DNA of 64,000 nt from Dorea longicatena (lineage in GTDB: Bacteria; Bacillota; Clostridia; Lachnospirales; Lachnospiraceae): positions 327,501 through 391,500 of the forward strand of contig NZ_CP100126.1 of the NCBI RefSeq assembly GCF_024168045.1, in the 5' to 3' direction. Of this stretch, positions 1 to 8,368 are shown one piece after another; within the stretch, counting starts at the first letter, position 1; each line of letters starts with the position of its first letter. A program made the position numbers and the translations under genes. Under the pieces are notes generated by a model. It searched no databases and was not told where the DNA came from. It saw only the letters and a list, made by a program, of their open reading frames with translations.

Positions 1-1
1 C

Positions 2-3000
2 GGATTCGAGACGGCAGAAGAATATAAGGAAATGATAGACCTTTTAATCCAGCTCAGGACACCAAAGCTTTCCAAGGATTTCAAACCATCCGTGATCAAT
101 GATATTCTGAGTGATTCGCTTCAGCCATTATCGGATGATGATCTGCGTCCGATGTCTGAAGCAATTGAAAATATGGATACCATGAACATGAATCTGAAGA
201 ATAGAAAAGAAGCAAAACAGGCAGCAGAGAAGATTCAGGGAGTATTTTCAAAATATAATCAGAAATTATTATATGAAAAAGCAGAGCGGTATGAACAGGC
301 AGAAATCAAATTAGAAAATGCCAGGACACAGCAGAAAGAGCAGGAAAAGAAATTATCCGAGTGCAGACAGAATATCGAGAAGTTGCAGGCAGAACATCAG
401 GAACTGGATGCAAAACATGAGTCCATGGAAAAAGAACGGGAGTCCCTGAATAAAAGTGATGCTGTAGCATTAAAACGAAGAGAAGCAGAAGTGACTACAG
501 AATTAGAGGGGCAGCAGAAAAATCTAAGAGAAAAGCAGCATTTTCTTGAACTGAAACAAGAGCAATATCAGGATGCACAGAATCAGATCAAAGCAGAAGA
601 AGACCGGAAGTATGAGAAAGAAAAAGAACTGGAAGAACTCATAGAAGAGATGCAGGACGAGGCAGATATCATGGCTTTCGAAGAACATGCATTTATGAAA
701 GAAGAACTGGAAAAGCATCCGGAAGAACCATATAAGTTCGAATTACATCAGCAGCAATATGAGCATACGAAAGAAAAAATCAATGAAGGAACAGAAATCC
801 TTGCAGAGACGGATCGTCTGGAAAGACAGAAAGACGACCTGATCAAAGAAAGAGAAAAAAAGATCCGTGAACTGGATACGCTTCAGAGAAAAGTATCAGA
901 ACTGGAGGCTGTGTTTGTACAGACACAGAATGAATGGAAAGAAGCTCTATATCAGTGGAATGGTGCGAATCGGGAACTGGTACTGGAAAAAGAATTACTA
1001 AAAGAGTTAAGCACATTTGCAGAAGCTTATGAAGAGACATCTGATTTTGCAGAGGTTCGTCAGAAGATTGCAGATGTGTGGATCGGGAAAAATGCGGATG
1101 TTGAATCTGGGATTTCTTCGAACAGGGCAGAGAAAGAAACAGCAGAAAAAGAACTAGAAGAAGTGAAAGCAGAACTGACGGAATGGGAGAATCAGAAAGA
1201 ACCACAGCCGGAGCGCTCGGAAGCGGTCATCCGTAACCGTCAGAGATTGGATGCACTTGAAATTCCGTACCAGGAGTTTTATAAAGTTATAGAGTTCGGA
1301 GACAATCTGGATGAAGAAGATTGCAACCGGCTGGAAGAAGCATTATTGAAAATGGGAATTCTGGATGCGCTGGTGATTGATGAACAATACAAAGAGCAGG
1401 TTCTGCATTTGAAACAGGGATGTGAAGATCATTATCTGTTTAGCTGCAAAAATGTTCAGAAAGAGCTGCAACCAGGAAAGAGTCTGTTAGACGTACTGGA
1501 ACTGAACGAAGAAGTCAATGACATTTTCTCCAATCAGCGGTTGACGGGAATTCTTGGAAGTATTGCATATGATAACGAAAGTATAATTACGATTGCAGAA
1601 GACGGTACCTACCGGATGGGAGTACTTGCAGGAACGGTAACCGGAGAATATGAGGCCGGATTCCTTGGAACAAAGGCCCGTGAAAGACACAGACAGGCAA
1701 AGATGGAAGCCTGCAGACAGAGAATCGCAGGGCTGGAAGAAGTATTACAGCAACTGGAAGAAATGTATCGGAAGTTATCCGAAAGAAAAGTCATTCTCAG
1801 ACAGGAATATGAGAATCTTCCAAAAGATACAGATATGCGGGAAGCCCTTCAGATGATGCGTGCGGAGGAACGGGCATGTGAACAGATCAGACGGGAAAGT
1901 GATAAATTAGAAGAGAGGATCCGTGAACTGCTCGAAATATTAAAAGAGAAGAAAAAGAAAGCACTGGAAATTGCGGATTCTCTGTATCTGACCTGTTCTT
2001 ATGAAGTATTCAAAGAAGCAAAAAGTGCAGCGGAAGAATATGGAAAGCATCTGATTAGTCTGATTGCAGCACATGAAATGTTCCTCAGAAGCCTGGAATA
2101 TCTGAAAGAGAGGAAAGAACATCTGGAAGATCTGGATGCAGATATGGAACAGATCCGGTATGATCTGTTCGAGATTCAGAAAGAACTCCGGAGAAAGACG
2201 GAAGAACAGACCTCTATTCAGGAACAATTACGTCTGACCGATTACGAAGAAATCAAAGACCGTCTGGACGCATGCATCAAGTGGCTTCAGGAATATCCAG
2301 AAAGACTGCGCATATGTGTAAGCAGACAGACGCATGAAGAAGACGAAGTTGGACAGCTGACCCTGCGTCTGGAAGAGGGTCGGAAGAGAATTGAGGAATA
2401 TGAAAAGAAGACGGCATATTTTTCAGAATGTTATGAGCAGGAGAAGAGTCTGCACTATGTGGAAATACCGGAAGAGATACCGGATGATGCCGGACATGTA
2501 CGGAGCTATCTGGAGTCTGACGTGAAAACACTGGATAAAGACAGTGTGATCCGTGATCTGAATAAAGTATATTTTGAAAATAGAGGATTTCTGACCGATT
2601 ATCATCTGATGCAGAATGAATTATTTGCAGAAGCAGAGCAGACAGAATTCCCGGCAAAACGACTGGATATTTCGGCCAGATACCAAGGGGTAAAGATATC
2701 ATTTTCAAGTCTCCTTACACATCTGGAAGAAGACATTGAAGAACTGGAGAATCTGATCAAAGACGGTGACAGGGAACTGTTCGAAGACATTCTTGCCAAT
2801 ACGGTAAGCCGGAAGATCCGTGGAAAGATCAATGCATCCAACACATGGGTACAGAAGATGAATTCCCTGATGAATGGGATGAACACATCCAGCGGTCTGA
2901 AACTCAGCCTCAGATGGAGAAGTAAGACGGCAGAACAGGAAGACCAACTGGATACAAAAGAACTGGTGGACCTGTTAAAGAAAGATTACCGTCTGATGAG

Positions 3001-3577
3001 CGAAGAAGAAGCCTCCCGGCTGTCGGCACATTTCCGTTCAAAAGTAGCAGAAGCGAGAAGGAATGCAAGAGACAGTGCCGGAATGATATCCTTCTATCAG
3101 ATTATGAAAGATACACTGGATTACCGTAAATGGTTTGAATTCCAGCTGTTCTCACAGAAGAACGGAGAACGTCAGAAAGAACTGACAAACAGTGTATTCG
3201 GAACCTTCAGTGGTGGAGAAAAAGCGATGTCCATGTATATACCGTTATTCTCTGCGGTTGTAGCGAAGTATCAGGGAGGCAGAGAAGATGCACCAAGACT
3301 GATCTCGCTGGATGAAGCATTTGCCGGAGTGGATAATAAGAATATCCGCGATATGTTCCGCCTGATGACAGAGTTCGGATTTGACTTTATCATTAACTCG
3401 CAGGTTCTGTGGGGCGACTGTGATACACTGGATGCACTGGCGATCTATCAGCTGATCCGCCCGGGCAATGCAAAATTCGTGACGGTTATGCCGTATCTGT
3501 GGAATGGAAAGAAGAAAGAATTGTTGGAACGTGAAGAGGAAGTAGAGCAGAGAGGGGCCGAGATTGGACAGCAATGA
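2..3577 (+). CDS. jetC: Wadjet SMC-like ATPase JetC (TIGR02680 type), 5' partial
   Basis: This is the large SMC/MukB-like motor of a Wadjet (Jet) anti-plasmid complex, which in the studied systems extrudes DNA loops and makes the JetD subunit cut small circular DNA. The frame is open through the left window edge, so the N-terminal Walker A is not visible; the first Met at nt 32 is internal. Long Glu/Lys/Gln-rich coiled coils fill about nt 200-1150 and 1680-2500, with a hinge-like globular segment between them. The ABC signature FSGGEKAMSMY is at about nt 3204-3236 and the Walker B LISLDEAFAGVD at about nt 3299-3334. The stop overlaps the jetD start by 4 nt. Family: the TIGR02680 protein that goes with TIGR02677/02678/02679 (type II). 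jetA and jetB should lie upstream of the window. Assignment is from remembered family motifs. Confidence 0.88.
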   Translation, partial: GFETAEEYKEMIDLLIQLRTPKLSKDFKPSVINDILSDSLQPLSDDDLRPMSEAIENMDTMNMNLKNRKEAKQAAEKIQGVFSKYNQKLLYEKAERYEQAEIKLENARTQQKEQEKKLSECRQNIEKLQAEHQELDAKHESMEKERESLNKSDAVALKRREAEVTTELEGQQKNLREKQHFLELKQEQYQDAQNQIKAEEDRKYEKEKELEELIEEMQDEADIMAFEEHAFMKEELEKHPEEPYKFELHQQQYEHTKEKINEGTEILAETDRLERQKDDLIKEREKKIRELDTLQRKVSELEAVFVQTQNEWKEALYQWNGANRELVLEKELLKELSTFAEAYEETSDFAEVRQKIADVWIGKNADVESGISSNRAEKETAEKELEEVKAELTEWENQKEPQPERSEAVIRNRQRLDALEIPYQEFYKVIEFGDNLDEEDCNRLEEALLKMGILDALVIDEQYKEQVLHLKQGCEDHYLFSCKNVQKELQPGKSLLDVLELNEEVNDIFSNQRLTGILGSIAYDNESIITIAEDGTYRMGVLAGTVTGEYEAGFLGTKARERHRQAKMEACRQRIAGLEEVLQQLEEMYRKLSERKVILRQEYENLPKDTDMREALQMMRAEERACEQIRRESDKLEERIRELLEILKEKKKKALEIADSLYLTCSYEVFKEAKSAAEEYGKHLISLIAAHEMFLRSLEYLKERKEHLEDLDADMEQIRYDLFEIQKELRRKTEEQTSIQEQLRLTDYEEIKDRLDACIKWLQEYPERLRICVSRQTHEEDEVGQLTLRLEEGRKRIEEYEKKTAYFSECYEQEKSLHYVEIPEEIPDDAGHVRSYLESDVKTLDKDSVIRDLNKVYFENRGFLTDYHLMQNELFAEAEQTEFPAKRLDISARYQGVKISFSSLLTHLEEDIEELENLIKDGDRELFEDILANTVSRKIRGKINASNTWVQKMNSLMNGMNTSSGLKLSLRWRSKTAEQEDQLDTKELVDLLKKDYRLMSEEEASRLSAHFRSKVAEARRNARDSAGMISFYQIMKDTLDYRKWFEFQLFSQKNGERQKELTNSVFGTFSGGEKAMSMYIPLFSAVVAKYQGGREDAPRLISLDEAFAGVDNKNIRDMFRLMTEFGFDFIINSQVLWGDCDTLDALAIYQLIRPGNAKFVTVMPYLWNGKKKELLEREEEVEQRGAEIGQQ

Positions 3578-4872
3578 ATGAGAGTGAGCAACAAGAACTT
3601 GAGAAGATAAAAAAAGAATGCCTGACATATTTCCACCAAAGTCCAGTTTGGGAAAAAGTTCTGAAAGGGTTTCGTGATAAATACAGTTCTTATGGAAGAT
3701 TTGGTGGTAAAGTAGTTCTGAAGAATCTGAAATCACAGGATATCGAAGAACTGGAGGGATTCTTTGGCAAGTCTTTTCATGGACAGAAAAGTGTGACAGT
3801 GTCTGCAGAAAAATTCCGGCAGGCACTGAAAGCAAGCCGCTATAAAGATATCCCACCGGAATGTCTGTTGGAGAATTTTTTCGGAGAACCCTTGCTTGGA
3901 AAACAGGAACAGAAATTTTTGAGAGAACGGGAAAAAGAGAAAATCTGGCAGAAGTTTTTGAAAGACTATAAAGGAACTGAGATAGAGAAGGCGGCAGAAT
4001 TACTGAGGAATATTGTCAAAGACAGTGACAGTCAGGAACTTGCAGAATGGGATTGTGCGCTGCGGTTTGGAGCAGAAATGTACAATCATTTGCCATATCG
4101 TCAAAGTGATAAGTTGTATCTGGCTGTATTTGCAGCCATGCTGACGGGAAATCCGCATGCATTTGACAATGGAACTGCAGCAGGAAATTTCCTGTATCAG
4201 ATGATACAGATGGATCTGGAAATCAGAGAAATTAAGATAGAGTCCTCGGAGATATTTCCGGCGTATAAGCGTCAGAAAAGTTACCTGACGGCCGGAATTA
4301 TGCTGGATGATATATCAAATTATGCAATGTTATATCAGGTACAGGCGGTCAAGAAAGACGGAAATCTTCATAAAGGCATGGAGGGATTTGCGAGTGAGCA
4401 GCATATTGTACAGGTCCCGCTTGCGGTGATTACGGAGTGGGAGTCGCTTCATTGTCCACAAGATGAGATCTATATTGTGGAAAATCCGTCTGTTTTTGCG
4501 GTATTGTGTGGAAAAGAGAAATCAGGAAACGTAAGAAGAGCATATATGTGCATGAATGGACAGCCAAGACTGGCAGGTCTGATGGTGTTGGATCTATTTG
4601 CAAAGTCGGGAATCCGGGTATATTATGCGGGCGACCTTGACCCGGAAGGAATACTGATCGCACAGAAATTATCACAGTATTATAAGGGAGAATTTCATTA
4701 CTGGCATATGGAAACGGCGGATTATGAGAAGTGCAGGTCAGAGGAAGTGATATCGCCGAAGCGTATGAAGATACTGGAGCGGATTACGGATAGGAGATTG
4801 AAACCGGTGGTGGATAGGATCGAAGAGTATGGGACTGCCGGGTATCAGGAGATGTTGGTGGAGGAGATGTGA
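3574..4872 (+). CDS. jetD: Wadjet nuclease subunit JetD (TIGR02679 type)
   Basis: This is the DNA-cleaving subunit of the Wadjet complex, a topoisomerase-VI-like protein with a C-terminal Toprim fold. It has 432 residues. The Toprim acidic residues can be seen as IYIVENPSVFAVL at about residue 297-309 and YYAGDLDPEGI at about 349-359 (Glu, then the DxD pair). The N-terminal half has the mixed helical arm region that contacts the SMC partner. The ATG at 3574 overlaps the jetC stop (ATGA), so translation is coupled. The following WYL regulator starts at or just after this gene's stop. Together with jetC this is the 3' half of a type II Wadjet locus. Both catalytic motifs are intact, so I see no reason to call it inactive. 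Confidence 0.85.
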   Translation: MNESEQQELEKIKKECLTYFHQSPVWEKVLKGFRDKYSSYGRFGGKVVLKNLKSQDIEELEGFFGKSFHGQKSVTVSAEKFRQALKASRYKDIPPECLLENFFGEPLLGKQEQKFLREREKEKIWQKFLKDYKGTEIEKAAELLRNIVKDSDSQELAEWDCALRFGAEMYNHLPYRQSDKLYLAVFAAMLTGNPHAFDNGTAAGNFLYQMIQMDLEIREIKIESSEIFPAYKRQKSYLTAGIMLDDISNYAMLYQVQAVKKDGNLHKGMEGFASEQHIVQVPLAVITEWESLHCPQDEIYIVENPSVFAVLCGKEKSGNVRRAYMCMNGQPRLAGLMVLDLFAKSGIRVYYAGDLDPEGILIAQKLSQYYKGEFHYWHMETADYEKCRSEEVISPKRMKILERITDRRLKPVVDRIEEYGTAGYQEMLVEEM

Positions 4873-4874
4873 TT

Positions 4875-5867
4875 ATGCCAAAAGGAACAAATCAAAAGCT
4901 AAAATTATACCGTCTCGCACAGATCATGCTGGAAAATACAGATGACGAACACTATATTACCATGCCGGAAATCATGGAAGAACTGGGAAAATACGAAGTG
5001 ACCGCAGATCGCAAAACAATCTATGCAGATCTGCGTGATCTGTCTGTACTCGGGATCGAGGTAGAGGGCGAACCCATCGGCAACCGCTATCATTACCGCG
5101 TAGTCAACCGCCCGTTCGAACTGCCGGAATTAAAGCTTCTGGTAGATTCCATCCAGTCTTCCAAATTCATCACAGAGAAGAAGACCAACACACTGATAAA
5201 AAAGCTGGAAAAGCTGGTCAGCAAATACGATGCACAGAGGCTGCAGCGACAGGTGTATGTATCCGGAAGAATTAAGACGATGAATGAAAGCATCTATTAT
5301 ACTGTCGATGCAATCCACAATGCGATTTCTGAAAATAAGAAGATCAAGTTCCAGTATTTCCAGTGGAATGTGAAGAAAGAGATGGAACTGCGTCACGGAG
5401 GAGCATGGTATCATATCAGCCCGTGGGGATTGTCCTGGGATGATGAGAATTATTATATGATCGGATATGATGCAGAGGCGCAGCTGATCAAGCATTATCG
5501 GGTGGACAAGATGCTGCATATCCGGATGTCGGATGAATCCCGTGAGGGAAAAGAACACTTTAAGAAGCTGGATATGGCGGATTATGCCAAGAAGAGTTTC
5601 GGAATGTTCAGGGGAAAGGAAACGTCTGTAAAGATGCTGGTAAATAACAGCCTTGCGGGCGTGATCATTGACCGGTTCGGGAAAGATGTGATGATGATTC
5701 CGGAAGATGAGGATCATTTCCGGGTGAATGTGGACGTGCATGTGAGCAAACAGTTCCTGGGATGGGTATTCTCGCTGGGGGAGGCAGTTAAGATCATTGG
5801 ACCGGATGAGGTTGTGGAGCAGATGCGGGGAGAGGCCCGGAGGCTTATGGAGCAGTATGGGGAGTAG
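4875..5867 (+). CDS. WYL-domain transcriptional regulator
   Basis: This is a DeoR/YafY-like regulator: an N-terminal winged HTH (residues about 5-75, with TADRKTIYADLRDLSVLG as recognition region), then a WYL domain (about 135-235; AWYHISPWGLSWDDENYYMIGYD is the core) and a C-terminal extension. WYL proteins bind ligands or nucleic acid and often repress defence loci (CapW and BrxR are known cases). The ATG at 4875 is preferred because GGAGG at 4860-4864 lies about 10 nt upstream; an in-frame GTG at 4869 overlapping the jetD stop is the alternative. The tight overlap with jetD suggests it belongs to the Wadjet operon and may control it. That role is inference; the ligand is unknown. Confidence 0.88.
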   Translation: MPKGTNQKLKLYRLAQIMLENTDDEHYITMPEIMEELGKYEVTADRKTIYADLRDLSVLGIEVEGEPIGNRYHYRVVNRPFELPELKLLVDSIQSSKFITEKKTNTLIKKLEKLVSKYDAQRLQRQVYVSGRIKTMNESIYYTVDAIHNAISENKKIKFQYFQWNVKKEMELRHGGAWYHISPWGLSWDDENYYMIGYDAEAQLIKHYRVDKMLHIRMSDESREGKEHFKKLDMADYAKKSFGMFRGKETSVKMLVNNSLAGVIIDRFGKDVMMIPEDEDHFRVNVDVHVSKQFLGWVFSLGEAVKIIGPDEVVEQMRGEARRLMEQYGE

Positions 5868-5925
5868 GAAATGGATTCTGAATTAGCAAAACAAGAACAC
5901 GATTGTAAACTTGCGAGAAAAATAA

Positions 5926-5954
5926 GTTGACAATCAAAGCGAAATACGATAAAT
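5926..5954 (+). promoter_or_regulatory. bioYD promoter
   Basis: TTGACA at 5926-5931 is a perfect -35. The -10 is less clear: GATAAA at 5948-5953 (16-bp spacer) or TAAATT at 5950-5955. It runs straight into the BirA operator, so bound BirA would cover the -10 and start region. Confidence 0.6.
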
Positions 5955-5988
5955 TGTTAACCATAAACTGAAAGGAAGGTTAACAATT
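5952..5988. promoter_or_regulatory. BirA (biotin) operator
   Basis: AATTGTTAACC at 5952-5962 and GGTTAACAATT at 5978-5988 form a perfect 11-bp inverted repeat with a 15-bp spacer, the known Firmicute/archaeal BirA operator pattern (TTGTTAAC-N14-16-GTTAACAA). The right arm ends two bases before the bioY start codon and the spacer contains the AAAGGAAGG ribosome site. Biotinyl-AMP-bound BirA should therefore repress bioY and bioD when biotin is plentiful. Confidence 0.93.
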
Positions 5989-5990
5989 TA

Positions 5991-6554
5991 ATGAACACAA
6001 AAACAAAAAAATTATCCACCGTAAGTATGGTATTATGCGGAATGTTCGCGGCGCTGGTTGCCATAGGAGCATTTATCCAGATCCCGGTTCCATATATGGA
6101 TTATTTCACACTTCAGTTCTTTTTCGTACTGCTTGCAGGATTGATTCTGGGGGCTGATAAGGGAGCAATATCTGTAGGATGTTATGTATTACTGGGACTT
6201 GTCGGAGTACCAATCTTTGCAGCAGGCGGAGGAATCGGATACATATTCCGGCCAAGCTTTGGTTATCTGGTCGGATTCATTGTAAGCGCATATGTAACCG
6301 GAAAAGTATGCGAAAAGCTGAAAGCAAGTTACAAGAACTATCTGCTTGCCTGTCTTGCAGGATTTGTTGTGACATATGCAATCGGAATCGTGTATAAATT
6401 CATAATCTTGAACTTTTATGCACATACACCGGCAACGCTGGGCGTGATCTTTTTGTCCTGCTTCCCATTAGATATGCCTGGAGATTTTGTATTATGTCTG
6501 CTGGCAGCCGGTGTGGGACTTAGAATGCGGAAAAGCGGATTTTATCTGAGTTAA
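5991..6554 (+). CDS. bioY: Biotin ECF transporter substrate-binding protein BioY
   Basis: BioY is the membrane S-component that binds biotin and works with a shared ECF energy module (EcfA1A2T, not in the window). The 187-residue length is normal. About six membrane segments can be seen; family-typical stretches are LGADKGAISVGCYVLLGLVG (about 53-72) and the FRPSFGYLVGF region (about 86-96). The ATG is fixed by the operator and by AAAGGAAGG 12-20 nt upstream. It is followed after 21 bp by bioD in the same operon, and the BirA operator confirms the biotin link. Confidence is high. Confidence 0.95.
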   Translation: MNTKTKKLSTVSMVLCGMFAALVAIGAFIQIPVPYMDYFTLQFFFVLLAGLILGADKGAISVGCYVLLGLVGVPIFAAGGGIGYIFRPSFGYLVGFIVSAYVTGKVCEKLKASYKNYLLACLAGFVVTYAIGIVYKFIILNFYAHTPATLGVIFLSCFPLDMPGDFVLCLLAAGVGLRMRKSGFYLS

Positions 6555-6575
6555 TAAAAAAAGGGGCATGAGATT

Positions 6576-7244
6576 ATGGCAAAAGGAATATTTGTGACGG
6601 GCACCGGCACAGATGTAGGAAAGACGTATGTCACAGCATTAATCGTGAAAAAGCTGGCGGATGCAGGAATCCATGCAGGCTATTATAAGGCCGCCTTATC
6701 AGGCGCAGAGTCCATAGAAGAAAGTGACGCAGGCTATGTAAAGAAGATTGCCGGTATCACACAGGAAGACAGCAGCTTACTGTCATATCTGTATCAAAAT
6801 GCGGTGTCTCCGCATCTGGCTGCCAGAATAGAAGGGAATCCGGTTGATCCGGAAACGGTAAAAGCAGATTTTGACAGGGTAAAGAAAGAGTACGATTATG
6901 TCACGGTAGAAGGAAGCGGCGGCATTGTATGTCCGATCCGCTGGGATGAAGAGCATGAGATCCTGCTGGAAGACATTGTGAAAATGCTGCATCTGAATAC
7001 TCTAGTGATCGCAGATGCCGGACTTGGCACGATCAATGCGGTTGTCCTGACGGTAGAATATATCCGGAATCATGGAATGGATGTAAAAGGAATCATTCTG
7101 AATCATTACTCGGGTGGAGCGATGCAGGAAGATAATGAGAAAATGATCGAGAGATTAACGGGGGTACCGGTGATTGCCAGGGTAAGAGATGGTGACAGGG
7201 AGCTTGAGGTTGATCTGGAAGTGTTGAAAAGGTTGTATGACTGA
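6576..7244 (+). CDS. bioD: Dethiobiotin synthetase BioD
   Basis: This is the ATP-dependent enzyme that carboxylates 7,8-diaminopelargonate and closes the ureido ring to give dethiobiotin. The P-loop GTGTDVGKT is at residues 9-17, the substrate-binding YYKAALSGA at 35-43 and the EGSGGIVCPI motif at about 111-120; the 222-residue length is typical. AAAGGGG at about 6560-6566 serves as ribosome site. The second gene of the BirA-controlled bioY-bioD unit. No bioA, bioB or bioF is in the window, so the cell may import an intermediate or carry the other genes elsewhere. A T-tailed hairpin follows directly. Confidence 0.95.
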   Translation: MAKGIFVTGTGTDVGKTYVTALIVKKLADAGIHAGYYKAALSGAESIEESDAGYVKKIAGITQEDSSLLSYLYQNAVSPHLAARIEGNPVDPETVKADFDRVKKEYDYVTVEGSGGIVCPIRWDEEHEILLEDIVKMLHLNTLVIADAGLGTINAVVLTVEYIRNHGMDVKGIILNHYSGGAMQEDNEKMIERLTGVPVIARVRDGDRELEVDLEVLKRLYD

Positions 7245-7254
7245 TGATGAGAAG

Positions 7255-7285
7255 AGGAAATTGACTGTGGTTGATTTCCTTTTTT
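7255..7285 (+). terminator. Terminator after bioD
   Basis: AGGAAAT at 7255-7261 pairs with ATTTCCT at 7274-7280, followed by TTTTT. Confidence 0.7.
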
Positions 7286-7451
7286 GATGTATGGAAATAA
7301 AAAATAAGGTGAGAATATTATACCCCATCAACTGAATTATACTATACACATCAAAGGGAATAAAACAGAATTCCGGGAGATAAAAGTAATTATAAGACAA
7401 CAAATCAAATTCAGATGAACACGTTTTTTAAGCGTGAAAGGAGCACACACA

Positions 7452-7778
7452 ATGGCAAAAATATTTATCACCCTGACAGGAACAAAACACTACTTCGGAA
7501 ATGATTTTCTGAAGAAAGGTATGAAGGTCAGATTAGAAAAGGATCCGGATAATGAATATGACAAGGAAGCAATCAAAGTGACGTATGAAGGACTTGGGAA
7601 GATCGGTTATGTGGCAAATAGTTCGTATACAGTCATCGGTGAATCTATGAGTGCAGGCCGCCTGTATGACAAGATTGGTGACACGGCATATGCGAAGGTG
7701 GTATTGGTTACACCGGCAGGAACAATCTGCAAGATCTGTAAAAAGAGTCTGAAAAGTGAACAGGAGGAAACAGCATGA
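7452..7778 (+). CDS. Stand-alone HIRAN-domain protein
   Basis: A 108-residue protein consisting of one HIRAN domain, a small beta-barrel module that in HLTF binds 3' DNA ends and in bacteria occurs alone or fused to nucleases and helicases. Typical residues are LTGTKHYFG (about 6-14), the DPDNEYDKEAIKV stretch (about 30-42) and KIGYVANS (about 49-56). The tail ends with a CKIC pair that may bind metal. The ATG at 7452 is chosen over an upstream GTG at 7434 because AAAGGAG at 7437-7443 is correctly spaced. Its stop overlaps the start of an exonuclease fragment (ATGA), so it was probably once translated with an exonuclease. Confidence 0.8.
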   Translation: MAKIFITLTGTKHYFGNDFLKKGMKVRLEKDPDNEYDKEAIKVTYEGLGKIGYVANSSYTVIGESMSAGRLYDKIGDTAYAKVVLVTPAGTICKICKKSLKSEQEETA

Positions 7779-7909
7779 ATTACCTTGTGATAGATTTAGA
7801 AATGAATTTTTGGAATTCGATGAATATAAAAAAGAAACGAGCACCCCGCTTGAGCAACAGCTGTACGGTAACAAACCCATTTCTTTGTATAGAATATTAC
7901 TTTATTTGA
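7775..7909 (+). pseudogene. N-terminal stump of a DEDD-type 3'-5' exonuclease
   Basis: The 44 codons begin MNYLVIDLEMN, which matches exonuclease motif I (DxE, here D7 and E9) at the N-terminus of the Lachnospiraceae DnaQ/KapD-like exonucleases. After about 20 codons the similarity stops and the frame ends at 7909; motifs II and III are missing. It overlaps the HIRAN stop by 4 nt and has GGAGGAAA just upstream, so the start signals are intact and the gene was truncated at its 3' side. Family recall from a short motif, so only moderately sure. Confidence 0.5.
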
Positions 7910-7929
7910 TGATAAATGTCAATTGTATT

Positions 7930-7961
7930 AGAAGAAGTCGTAGAAATATGACTTCTTCTTG
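7930..7961 (+). terminator. Hairpin, probable terminator
   Basis: AGAAGAAGTC (7930-7939) and GACTTCTTCT (7950-7959) are perfectly complementary around a 10-nt loop; only TTGT follows, so the T-run is weak. Confidence 0.5.
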
Positions 7962-8032
7962 TACGTCAATGGTTAGCGAAGTATAATGAATATAAGAGAT
8001 TTTCAGTAAATACATCGAAGAGGAAAATTGAA

Positions 8033-8368
8033 ATGACAGAAGAAACAATCAAAGAAATATTAAAATTTCGAGACGACAGAGACTGGAAACAATTCCACAA
8101 CCCGAAAGATCTGGCAATCTCCATTTCACTGGAGGCAGCAGAACTTCTGGAAGTATTCCAGTGGAGTGGCGCAGATGTCTTAAATGAAGGAAAACAGGAG
8201 AAAATAAAAGAAGAACTGGCGGATGTTGTGAATTATTGTGTCTTGCTGGCAGATGCTTGCGGACTGGATCTGGATGAGATCGTGCGGGAGAAGATCAGGG
8301 TGAATGCAGAGAAGTATCCGGTGGAGAAGGCTAAGAGAGACCGCTTGAAGAATATACAGAAGAATTAA
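8033..8368 (+). CDS. MazG-like nucleotide pyrophosphohydrolase
   Basis: This 111-residue all-alpha NTP pyrophosphatase (MazG/RS21-C6/dCTPase group) hydrolyses (d)NTPs to monophosphates and pyrophosphate. Metal-binding signatures are SLEAAELLEVFQW (about residues 30-42, the ExxE pair) and KEELADVVNYC (about 62-72, the ExxD pair). The length fits a single-domain dCTP-pyrophosphatase-like member. Start at ATG 8033 with AAGAGGA at about 8018-8024. Its stop shares one base with the start of the next gene, an AT-rich HEPN protein, so the two are translationally coupled. Substrate cannot be told from sequence. Confidence 0.85.
   Translation: MTEETIKEILKFRDDRDWKQFHNPKDLAISISLEAAELLEVFQWSGADVLNEGKQEKIKEELADVVNYCVLLADACGLDLDEIVREKIRVNAEKYPVEKAKRDRLKNIQKN

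Noticed and set aside
2277..2708. Long minus-strand open frames inside jetC
   Set aside because: They are antisense shadows of the coiled-coil codons with no ribosome sites and no recognisable motifs.
7756..7986. 76-residue plus-strand frame
   Set aside because: It overlaps the HIRAN gene end and the exonuclease stump out of frame and has no start signal.
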